A DNA stretch of 64,000 bases, from NCBI RefSeq assembly GCF_008831285.2, contig NC_045141.1, positions 18,224,848 through 18,288,847 on the forward strand, given 5' to 3'. A program made the translations under genes and the position numbers. This DNA comes from Nymphaea colorata. Lineage: Eukaryota > Streptophyta > Magnoliopsida > Nymphaeales > Nymphaeaceae. Every line of letters begins with the position of its first letter. The first letter of the stretch is position 1. This document shows, piece after piece, positions 37,701 to 48,737 of this stretch. Below the pieces are notes generated by a model that made no database searches, was not told where the DNA came from, and was given only the letters and a program-made list of their open reading frames with translations.

Positions 37701-39192
37701 TGTGCAGTCTGCTTCCATTTCCAGAAGCCTTTGTAGGCATTATGCCTGGGCATTATCAAAATTGGTTAGATCGTGGTATGCATCCAATGCATAGCATGAT
37801 TGAAATCAGTGAAGAATCCATTTTTGTGAATATTTTCTACATTAGACATTCTCAGAAGCTCATGGAAAAAGTATTATGAACTTTTGTTTATCTAGAAACA
37901 TCTATGTGGCTGCACGGCATATGAACTAAATTGTAAAGTTAACACATATTACCTTTTGTAGGAGAATCGGTTGTCACTGCTTCAGCATGAAATAGAAAAG
38001 GTTCGAAGTGAAATAGAAAAAGGTCGCAGTGAATTGAGGTTTGTACAATGAATGTTTAGTGTTACTGTAAATCCATATTTTGAGACTTTGTACTTTGTTA
38101 AGTGCAGGTATGAGATTGACAAGGTTACAGCTGGACAACGCCTTGATTTAAATCTTGAAAGAGGGTAAGTTACTCACCGTTTGTCTCTTCCTCCATTCGC
38201 TTCCTCAGTTTGCTGTTACCCGTGTTGCTTAAAACAAGTGTTTCATTTTCTCTTATTGAGAGATTAAAGACAAGTATCTAGGTTTATATGTTAGTTAGAG
38301 GATCTAAGAAAACCATAAGCATTGTGTGCACCTGCTATGTGTTTTCCCTTTAGGCATGCTATAGATTTTAATGAGGACCAGCAAAATAGTTGCTTTTGTT
38401 TACCTTTTAAGGAATGTGTTCATCCAGATAACAGGGATGCAACATCAGGGATGCGAAGGCTAATTTTCTGGTTGATCCCTTCTTAACGGTTGATTTACAA
38501 GATAGTCTTTATCTTACGCATTTGTTCATCCCTTATGCTTAATCATAATACAGACATCCCTGGTGTTGGTGTTAAGAGCCCTTCTTTTCATCTTACTTGA
38601 GAGGCTTAAGTGCCGTTAACTCACAAGTTTTATGCTTAAAAGATTTACTTAAAACTTCAAAGATTATGTTAAACAGTGATATACAAATCAATTTTTTAAC
38701 GGCATTGTACCATAGGCGACAACTAAAGTCTAACAGAGGCTGACTGAGTGGCATTGATAACAGAACAGAAGGGTATTTATTTGCGAAATGACTAAGGCAA
38801 GAAACAATTTTGTGATAGAAAAGAAAGCTCAAGGTTTACATGTTCTTGCTTGATATTTGCTTATTCTCTGCTTTGACAAACTTCATGCAGGCGAACACGT
38901 GACGAACTGGCTAATCAGCACACCGAGACGGCCAATTTGAATAATAAACTTGATAGGGTAACACTGAATTCGTGAGTTATGAGCATCACCAGGAGCACGA
39001 CACTCACCATACTCTTTAACACAATTCATCTGATTCACCGAATTTTAAGCAGTAATGTTTTCCTTGAATCAGGAAATTCATGTTCTAAGGGCTCGCCTGG
39101 AAGCAGCCAAGTACGATCTGATCAAGTATTGCGTTGGTACACTTGTATCTATCTCTGCTGTTGGCCTTGCTGTAGCTCGCATTCTTATATGA
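34770..39192 (+). CDS. Mitochondrial coiled-coil protein, DUF1640 / MCUR1 (CCDC90) family
   Basis: Seven exons: 34770-34931, 35090-35221, 35418-35477, 37962-38038, 38108-38164, 38891-38957, 39073-39192; all GT-AG, phases consistent, 224 residues. In animals and yeast this family sits in the inner mitochondrial membrane and is linked to the calcium uniporter or to proline/oxidative metabolism; the plant role is not settled. The N-terminus (MAGVVAARRVMQRALTVTTL) is Arg-rich and free of acidic residues, as in a mitochondrial presequence. The family core begins at DTLALVRTLEEQGVPSKQAE (about residues 49-68), followed by heptad-rich coiled coil (ENRLSLLQHEIEKVRSEIEK, SELRYEIDKVTAGQRLDLN, TANLNNKLDREIHVLRARLE). 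One C-terminal membrane segment spans about 203-224 (YCVGTLVSISAVGLAVARIL). Exon 3 is only 60 nt, with donor CTG|GTGCGG chosen because the join restores the conserved QRS-LENRLSLLQ stretch. Intron 3 is 2.5 kb. Confidence 0.9.
35478..37961 (+). other. DUF1640 gene intron 3 (2.5 kb)
   Basis: Contains a 42-bp tandem duplication (CCAGTRGTGACATTAAATTT) at 36283-36365 and a short CA run near 37298-37311. No gene seen. Confidence 0.6.
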
Positions 39193-39888
39193 AACTACAC
39201 CAACCTTTGAAGTCCCCACCTTTTTTTGGGGGCTTCAAATGATACAAGCTGACAGTTTTTTTTCTTTTTTAAAATGTGTTTTCCTCTCGGTTGGGTAACC
39301 ATTTTGAACTGCTCAACCAGAAATTCTTCAGGTGGGTCGGTATCCCATTTGATTGATTGTTGTAACAAGTGCCATTGAAAGATGTAGTCATTTGGAAATA
39401 CAAGTCATTAATTATGAGATTCAGTGTGACGTTTGTGAAATATCAGCAATTACTGGCGTCTGAAGTCCCAAATGTAGCGCGCCTTCTACCCATGAATTTA
39501 GGCTCGAAGTGGACACCAATGAAATATAGTAGAAATAAATACCAGTTGTATTCAGATCCGACAAGCCCGAGTCAAAGAAAGTAAACATTATATTTCCCCT
39601 TTTTTCATTAGGAAAAAAGGATAATTTAAATAAAAAACACGAAGAACTAAGCAAATGCAAGAGCAATCTGTAACTTGCAGGATTCCAATTTCTTAATGGC
39701 ATCAAGAACTCCTTCGGGTGTGTTGGGAGGCGGACGTTACTCGTGCCCTTGTTTCATCCCAAGTTGACCTTAAGGCAATCTCCAAGTACTTAATTCTATG
39801 ATTTTTCAATTTGGAGGGTTCCCAACAAACCCACAGAGAGAGAGGGATTGACCTGTTCAAGTATCTGTCCAGAAGAAGGATTCCTTTA
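39193..39888. other. 3' flank of the DUF1640 gene
   Basis: AT-rich, with a candidate poly(A) signal AATAAA at 39534-39539, some 340 bases past the stop. Otherwise nothing recognised. Confidence 0.45.
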
Positions 39889-40107
39889 GGGGCCGTTTGT
39901 TGTTTGGCGATGAAAAAACAGTAATAACCTATTCACACAAAGTTTGTGTTTCATTAATCTGCCCAGGACAATGGTGCATTGAACGGGTGGAATGGAGCTC
40001 AGGCATTTTACAGACCAAAGGCAAGAACCCCGCGTTCTGTTGGCTAGCCAAAAGGTAACAACGATAATAATATTGTTACCAATTCTGTAACTGCACCAAA
40101 CACAACG
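39889..40107. mobile_element. Possible small MITE with CCGTTTG-type ends
   Basis: Left end GGGGCCGTTTGTTGTTTGGC and right end GCACCAAACACAACGG are approximately inverted. The interior is AT-rich with no coding frame. It lies between the convergent DUF1640 and minus-strand genes. Boundaries and target duplication are not certain. Confidence 0.4.
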
Positions 40108-40332
40108 GAAGGAAGAACAGAATTCAACGCTGGGAATTTCTTTCAAATGGTAATATTAATTGTTCGCATTTCAGACAATAGAAAAGATGAAATGCAGAGC
40201 TACAGTACTACTGAAAAAGTGGGTAAAGGCATTTTGACCGAAGTGATGATACTGCAGCTCAGTCGAGATGCCAACCACAAGAGACTTGAGTAATGATTTT
40301 CTGTACACAGTCTCTCTGAGAAAACACACCAG

Positions 40333-43300
40333 CTACTTAGGTCGCCGACGGTAAGGATAAAGAATGTCGTCGACATTATCCTTGATGTAGTTACCCACCC
40401 TATACAAGTTTCTGGCTACACCAAACGCAACCAGACCGGCATTTCTTGTGAACCTGCAGTCGCGATGAGATTCAGAATCTTCATGCATGGAAATAGGCCA
40501 CAATTTTGGTACTAGAAATTAGATTAATATACCTGTTTAAGAATTCCTCACCAATGGAATGCTGCGGCATGTGTGTTCGAGGTTGAGAAAAAACTGGAGC
40601 ATCTAGTGGAAATATGATTGAAAAGAAAGGTCACAACAAATAACATAGGGAACCAACTAGGCATGGATGACGCAGAGATATACATAGCAGATCTTAAATC
40701 CACAAAATGGCAACTTAAGAAAGCAATGCTCGCTACAAGCGAGAGATCTATGGCCACACTGGAGAAAATAGCAATTAGTTAAGGAAAGATGGCACAACAG
40801 ACAAGCAGTATAAAAGGAAAAAGAACGTGAAAATGTTTATCACATTCAATCAAATTTTATTCCTTCAAGCTTATTGATGCCAAATCATTTGTTTGTCATG
40901 TTCATGTATGTTGCCGAAAACACAAACCTTAAGGTTAAGCAATCATATGATTCTAGGTATACACTAAAAGATGTCCCAAAGATGAAACAAAGTCCTATTT
41001 AGAGGAAACATCAAAAGTGAACTGAAATCACAAGGCGATGCCAATAAATAAGGAAAACAACAATAAAAACAAAATACAGCAAACAATTACAAAATGTACA
41101 ATTTCGACAATACCTTCCTTGTGGGTGGGAATATGGGAAGGATGACCTGCAGTATTTGAATCATGTGTGTCCGCCAAAAGCTGAGGTGAAAAAGACAACC
41201 GTTCAGGATTTGAAAATTTAAAAATTATAAGCAGATTCCAGTCTAGTTGAACATGAAATAAAAAAAGTCTCATCCATCCAAGCAAAGTGTTGGAAAAGTA
41301 ATATAGATGAAAAGCTAAAATGCCAAAAAAAAAATGATGGTCCACGTCATTTGTAGGAACTTCTAAAGAGAGACAAAGTGGAACTTTCTGAGAACGCATC
41401 CATCTTTTATCATCGACGTCGTAGCTCAAGGGAGCATCCATTTCTGGTGGAGTAGGAAAATGTTCAGGGAAACAATCCTGGAGGAAATCAACTTACATAG
41501 AAAAATGGAAAATTCGAAAATGTGACATACTGCCTGTCCAAGTTACCTTAGCAATACAGCAAGTAACATTTCTGCTTCGTGGTTCATTATCACCATGTAT
41601 CCTACTTTTGCCTTAGTCCAACAAACGACAGCCTTCTTGTAATATCCTACACTTGGTATCAACAGCTTTTTTGTAACAAAATCTTAAGCTGCCGTCTAGT
41701 CTATAATGTATTTTCCCTATTACCATAGCTGATGATGGCAGCAAATCAAGAATGAGATATTGATCAAGAAAGATTCAATCATGTAAGAAAGCAACACATT
41801 TGACTCTACTCCTCCATCATGAAAGAAGCTAATGCTACACTTTTTTCAACAAAAGCCCTTGGACTTAAAAGGCTTTCTCGTGACTGTGCATTGTGGACTT
41901 AATATAATCTATGAGTATGTAGTACATTATTGTACTTTTCGAGATAGTAGTAACAATGATACATTTCATTCTTTTGCAGGAATTTGAAATCGAGTGCATG
42001 CTAATGCTAATTCCTTGGCTTGAACAGAGCCTGAATAGAGTAAGATGTAAATTCCTGAGAAGTGTCTGACAGACACAAACGAACCACTTAAAAGTCAACC
42101 AGGTACCTCAAAATCAAAAAGCTGAAATGACTTTGAACCAGTATTACTTATCATATGGATATAAAATAATTTATTGATATATAAAATTGTTCTTAATGGA
42201 ACGAAAAAGTTATTCCATTGTTAACGGGAATGATGGACTCTGTTTAGCAAGAACTAATAAAAATCTCAGTCCATTCCATATTCTTCTTATTCCTTATATG
42301 ATTATGCTGGAGTTTGGTACCATCTGACAGTAAACAAATAGCAAATAGATTTGATCCTAGAATATGCATAAAATATAGAATCAGAGTTTAATAAATTCAC
42401 AAATAGAAATTCAATAGTCTAGTTTATCTTTGTAAAGCCAAGGTTAGAATTAAAAAAATGCCAAAGGGTATGAGTAACTAAATGTGCATCGCATATAGCA
42501 CAGTCCAGCACCTTAGTTTAAAGCCACCGACCCAGAGCATGTATTAATTCACCACTAACATGTAATAAAAAAATTAATATCCCCAAGAACAAAAAGCAAC
42601 CTCAATGCCAACACAATAAGGCAGTTCTGTGTAATCCCCAGGTTGTCCATCTGGATTGTCCTTTTTATCCAAGTAAACAGAATAACCAACACACGCATAC
42701 TTGAAGTCTGATAAGCTGCTGCTCTCATTTGAAGCTTCCATCTCATATTCATCAATCACATAGCTAGGAACTGATTACAGAAGTCAAAGCATCAGAACAA
42801 TAATAGAAGAATCATTACTTAAGAAACTGTCCTCTTAAAAAACTTGAGCAAGAGACATTCTGCCAATGTGTGGCCATGCATCCGTGAGCATTCAATGCAT
42901 GCATGCAGTACTTAATTTACTTTCTTCTACCCAAATACAGAAGGTTTTGCCTGCTTATTAACGTCTTTCCAACAAAAACAAACTCCAAAATAGGTTTTGA
43001 GCACATTGTACGCAATTTGACATGACAAATATTTGCAGGATGATGGTGCAACAGAGATGAAATAAAATTAATGGAATAAAACTAGGATCTACGTCCACAA
43101 GAAGCCCCACCAGGGTCCACAACTAGTAAGGCTTGCCCTCTTAGCAGTCTTTGGGAAATTACTCCACTCCTCCGATCAAGAATGAGTTTTTTTTCTGTAG
43201 CTTATCCAAAGAACGAGCAGAAAAGCTAAAGGATGCGACAATACCAATCACAGTGTCCAAAAGTAAAAAATATTGACCCAACATTGGAACAAAAACTAAA

Positions 43301-44304
43301 AAACTTGGTATATGATTATTTTTTCAATTATACGGTCTTTAGCAGCTTGGTCGAACTAACTACTGAGATGCATGAATTCATTTGGATCAATCATGTATAT
43401 GACAAGCCAGGGATCTTCTCGCAGTTTCATCCAATTAAGTGCCCTACGTCCTGGGAACCTAAATTTCTCGGGGCTCGGTGACTTCCAGAAAGTTCCTCTC
43501 TCTTCTGAGGATTGTACAAATCGCAAAGGGGAAATTTCTGTCTTATGACGATCGGCAAAAGTTTTTAAATTCTCGTGTCTACCCAATTAAGCAATTATCA
43601 CTTTCTCTGGAAAAATGCAAAAATCCCTGGAAACGCAGAGCCTACCATTAAAATACGGCATATCCAATGAACTGTTGCGGAGGGCCACAAAGTGAACCCC
43701 TTCCAGAAGAAAAAAGAGAAAGGAACATTTCCACTTCAAGCAGAACAAAAAGGAGGAAGGGACCATTAATATGAAGACGAGAGCAAATGTTGATTTCAAC
43801 TGAATTTATCGACTGTCCACAGAGAAAGCATAGATTTCAGACTACTTCCAGAAGTACGAGAAAAGTCATGAATTGGAATATAGAAATAATAATTTGGCAG
43901 CTCAACCCAAACCAGAGATTCCAGACTCCGCGCAGAAGAAAAATGAGAAAAACTAATCATCAATAGTAATACAAGACGAGAAGTCCAGTTATTCGATTCA
44001 ATTCATCGACTACCACCAAAAGAAGCAGATAGGGAAATGAGCACAGAGAGGATACATGATCTGCTTTTGCTTCCAGAACACCAGGTTGAGCGAGAAGCAG
44101 GAAGAACGATTCACATAAGTTAATAGGCTGAGAACGCTAACCATGAGGCAGGCCTCTGCTCACGCCAAGACAAAGTGGGTTGCGGTGGTCGGATTTCAAG
44201 AGGGATGAGTAATAGAGACAACCCTTGCAAGATTTTCCCTTGTTTTTACCATCAGTAAAAGTCGGCCCGCGAGGCCCCTCGCCGGACTCCTCTTTTTTCC
44301 CCAT
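40333..44304 (-). CDS. Conserved plant protein with paired Cys motifs (family recalled as DUF8204)
   Basis: Six minus-strand exons: 44304-44142, 42770-42601, 41477-41385, 41180-41114, 40602-40533, 40453-40333; 227 residues. The stop is TAG at 40335-40333. Function unknown. The N-terminal half contains two related blocks: SCKGCLYYSS...NPLCLGVSR (Cys26, Cys29, Cys45) and KYACVGYSVYLDKKD...LPYCVGIE (Cys81, Cys107). After a low-complexity middle, the C-terminus NAGLVAFGVARNLYRVGNYI and DDILYPYRRRPK is strongly plant-conserved. The start at 44304 (MGKKEES) is preferred; an in-frame ATG at 44466 would add 54 residues of GC-rich leader. The donor ending exon 3 is the weakest point: AAA|GTTCCA at 41385 is used, but GAA|GTTCCT or GAC|GTGGAC shortly downstream would also keep frame and add residues. 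The DUF8204 name is from memory and needs checking. Confidence 0.82.
42771..44141 (-). other. Intron 1 of the Cys-motif protein gene
   Basis: Donor CATG|GTTAGC, acceptor TAATCAG|TT (minus strand). Intronic, AT-rich; no further exon or element recognised. Confidence 0.55.
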
Positions 44305-44766
44305 CGACACCCAGCAATTCCCTCCCCCGCCACCAAATTCCAAGAGAGGGAGAGATCTCCCTCCCTCGCTCTCCCCGTGTCCGTGTCTGCTGGTGAGTCG
44401 GACAGGTGGGCCGAAATTCGTCAAACGAGCATGGACCAAAGAAGGTAGAAGCGGTACTGTTTCCACTCCTTATTAAGCTCAGAAGGGATGGAAAATAATC
44501 ACTGTGCTGTGCCTTTTTCGCGAGGAGACGTTCGGCGCGAACGAGGCTCAGTTGCGAATACAATTGCGAAGTGTGAGTTGTAAAAGGTCAGTTTCTCAAT
44601 TTTAATCAGACTGTTGTTTTATCTACTAAAACTTACAATTCCACTGTTAAAATCTACTTATTTATTTGGATGAGTAGTTAAAGTTCTGCACCCTGTGTAA
44701 TTGAAAAACTTGGAGGACAAATCTTCTACTTTAACAAAATCATGAACCAATTTCTTAGTGTGTATC

Positions 44767-44805
<39 letters not shown>

Positions 44806-44816
44806 TTTAAACCATA

Positions 44817-44858
<42 letters not shown>

Positions 44859-46541
44859 CCATAGTTTAACTTCAAGAGAGTAGAAGCCACTTGAAAAAGG
44901 GTCGAAGCCCTCCTCTCTTCTCTTTGTCTCCCGATTTAAGCTGCTTCAAGGCTTGAGTAAATATAAGAGTCGTTTGACAAGTATAATGTCATACTTACCA
45001 TTCTTTGTAATCCAAGCAAAAGAAAATGGCATTCACATAAATCAAACTGATGATAGGTTGTTAATGCAACTACCAACCCAACCAGATAGTGTTATTTAGA
45101 ATCTTGAAGTATTAAAAAAACAACATTGACAAAGCTCACATTTAGGATAACGAAGTATTAAATAAATAAATAAATAAATAACCTTGTCAAAACTTCTCTG
45201 TGTATCCTCAACCACGTAGAACTATTAAATTTTTCAGGAAAAACAAGAATCAAACGAGTTCGAGGTTCAATTTGTTGCAGTGTTTTTTCATTTTCTTCAT
45301 GGGGAAAATATAGAGGTTAGGTACATAGTGATGTAAATTGGTTGGATATGTCTTGTTGCTAATCTGACTATGAATTGAATCAGTCATACTTGGTAAAGAA
45401 ATATGAATCCGTTGTTAATCAGATTCGTATGCTACATGTAATCGCATAACCGAATTTGGTATTCATTGGGACCCAATAAAATTTCAATTCATCACATATA
45501 TGTCGGATTTCATGATAGTTGGAATATGAATTAAGTTTTACAAAATATCTTCAAACGGTTTTAGAAAATATATTATGGGCTTGAATTAAAGATTAAATCC
45601 ATTTTGCATATAATAGGATTAAGTCAAACGTGGTTGGAATAATGGCCAGGTTACTTATCTATGAGGCCAATTATTTATTTTTAGCTTACCGTGTAGGAGG
45701 CCAATCTTTCCAACGGATATTTTTTTGTGGATTTTAATCCAGTTCCTTGATACAGTGGACAATATTTGAGGGATTTTAATTCCTGCCCATTATACGCTAG
45801 TCAAAAATCTTGTATGTGAACAATTATCTCTTGGTAATTAATCTATGGATTGAAATCCATAGATTTTTATCCATGAACTTTTGCCTATGGCCATCAAACA
45901 GGCCCCCAAGGAACACAAGATGCTACTGGTGCATGGCAGATGCTGGATCTTCAATTTGTTATCATTCCTTTTCTAGATTGGAGGCATGTTAAGAAAATTC
46001 ACTTGTTAGGTGGACCACGGTTAATGAGTTTCATTATCTTTCTCTTGGAAGCGGGTGGCAGAAACTAACGTCCTCGTTATCAACGCAATTATTGCGTTCC
46101 GAATACTGATCATGCTTTGTTGATGTTGCCCAGGAAACGACTAGCTTCTTCGCACCGGATCGCTTCCCGTTTGAAACGCTTCCTAGTTCCTAGAATCACA
46201 TCGCCTGCTAGAGTGCAGTAATTGACCACCCATTTGCTTCCGCTTCACGTATCGCTTCATGTGTCTTTCCGTCTCTTTCGCCACCACGGGAGCGGCACCG
46301 TGAAAATACCTGAAGTTCAGAAGCCAAGGTGATCATATCAGTTTTCATTGTCCGCTCCATCGCCTCCACTGGGACGCTGGTCCGACGTCTTCATCGGAGC
46401 AGGGAAAAAGGGTCCGAGTAGGAAAGAACTCGTCGTCGGGAAGTAATCGACGGCACGCAGCAGGACGATCATCTGCCTTCAAGTCCTATCGGAGTGACCC
46501 AACAATTTGGGGAGGCAACCGGAACTGGTTTGGGGCTAGAA
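44305..46541. promoter_or_regulatory. Shared upstream region between divergent genes
   Basis: About 2.2 kb separates the start of the minus-strand Cys-motif gene from that of plus-strand ECH2. GC-rich pieces at about 44305-44560 and 46240-46541 are probably the two promoter/leader zones. Between them are microsatellites (44766-44853; AATA repeats at about 45160-45180) and a perfect 12-bp hairpin AATCTATGGATT/AATCCATAGATT at 45840-45865 near a CATCAAACAGGCCCCC end (45889-45905), which suggests the right end of a DNA element whose left end I could not fix. Confidence 0.45.
44766..44853. repeat. Compound TA/GA microsatellite with duplicated flank
   Basis: (TA)n then (GA)n at 44766-44803, then (TA)n at 44821-44853. 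The block TTAAACCATAGTTTA occurs after each TA/GA run (about 44807-44821 and 44853-44868). Confidence 0.85.
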
Positions 46542-47177
46542 ATGGCGGGTCCCAAAACCATCGATCCCGAATTGGTCATCTCCCACCAATTCCCCGAGGT
46601 GAACTGCTCATACTTGCTGTTGTTTTTTATTATTATAGAACATTTTCACTCGTAACGGGGCAATCATAATTTGCATAATTTTTTGAAACCTCGGACCGAG
46701 TTAATGAGCTGACTGGTCTGTTTTCCATTCATCATCAATCGGACAATAAAAATGGGGCTCACTGAAGGGAGATTTCACTTATTCAGAAAGGTACAAACTC
46801 AAGGAACTCTCCTCTCTAAGTGTTTGATTCTAGTATTCATCACTTCGAATTAATGCTCACTTGTCATAACTCGGTGTACATCGGGAAAATCTTTGCAATC
46901 ATCAGGCAGGAGAAGCTAATTCATCGACATTTGTGTACACCATAGAAGCAGTCACTAATGTATTTGGTTGAATTTGTTTTCTTTCTTAAAAGAGACGTGG
47001 TACTTTATGCCCTTGGTGTGGGAGCATGTTCAGGAAATGCTGTGGATGAAAAAGAGTTGAAGTATGTCTACCATAACTTGGGTCAACCATTTGTCAAGGT
47101 ACCCAATTTCTTTGTGTCATGTACATGTCCAAGATTTGATGGCAATTATTCATTATTTAATCTGTTTGATGTGATAT

Positions 47178-47220
<43 letters not shown>

Positions 47221-48670
47221 GATGTCAGATGGCTAAAACTTAAAAATCTGCACTACGAAACAGTTGCCACAGGAGCATTAGCAGCGGCAAAATTTTTACC
47301 CATACTAGCAACAAACAAACAAACAAACACACACACACACACACACAGAGATGAAAAATGAATGGAACTAGTCGAGTGGTCCGTCCAGTCACACATACAC
47401 ACATTAAAAACTAATATATTCTTCATGTCTAGGACTATAAAAAATCAGCAAAAAAATCATATTTTTTGGGCATACAAGATGAGTAAACTAAAAAATTGAA
47501 CATTAATCAATACACTTTTATAAAGTCTTAATTACACACTTAAGACGCCATTTTTATATGGGTTTGTAATGTTTTGGACCTTTGGTTATGAAGATCACAC
47601 CTGTACCTTGGATTTTATTTATGAGAAAATGAATCAAATATGTAACAATCTAGTTGTGACTGGTTTGTCTGGTAAAAAATGATGACTGATTTTCTCTTTC
47701 TTCTCCAACCTCCTTTCTTAAGGAGTTACTTATGGAAGGGGAGGAGCAATGCTGGAGGAGGTTTGGATGTTATGCAAGCTGGTTTCCTCTTGATGTTTTC
47801 TGTGTCTTCTACATCTAAGAATGTGACGACTTGCATTTGAAAATTCTGTCTAACTGTAAAATTCATTTATCAATGTCGAGCTAGGGCAGACTGCTGAATA
47901 TTGTTTATCATTAACCAGAAAAACAAGCATTAAGGGCAGGACCTAAGTCACATGGGTACTTCAGTAAGGTCCACCTACCTGTGTCGCCGTACCCGTACTC
48001 AAAATAGGTACTTTGATGGGTACCTATAGATCCAAACTGCTTAATTTTACTTTGATTTAATTTTTTCCACCTTACTTTTATTCTATTCTTTGGATGTGAA
48101 AATTCGATTGATGTTCATATTAGACTAGAGGGCTGCTTGGTTGTCCATATGTTTAAAGTTTTTTATAGGTTTCTTAAACACATTGCTGGAAGAGCTGTTG
48201 ATATATATTTTCTATGTTATTTATTTGCTAAGTCATACGGGTGCGGATACGGGGATACGGGTACGGACACAACAATTTTCACAATTCTCGGATACGCGGA
48301 TACGACAAATATAATATTATAAAAAATTATAAATTGAAAAAAAAAACAATAAATTTATAGTTCACTATTAAAGTCACAAACAAAACATTGTTTATCAATA
48401 TCATCATTCTAGTCATTTATCAAAAAAACAGAAAAAAAAACCCCAAAGAGAAAGGGAGAAGGGCTCAACTTAACTTAATGTCTGCTTTTTTTGTTCGAAT
48501 CGGGTCTAATCCAGACCCGATCCAAAACGTATCCATGCCGTATCCGCACCCGTATCCCTGTATTGACACGGATACGTGGGCCAAATAGGCGTATCCGTGT
48601 GACATAGTTTATTTGTTTATGTTGATGTATATTTTTTATTTTGATACATATTTTCTAAGTATTTCTTATT

Positions 48671-48737
<67 letters not shown>

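Noticed and set aside
44305-44466. Upstream in-frame start (METVPLL) of the Cys-motif protein
   Set aside because: The added 54 residues are Pro/Gly-rich leader-like sequence, and family members as I recall start near MGKKEE-type sequence.
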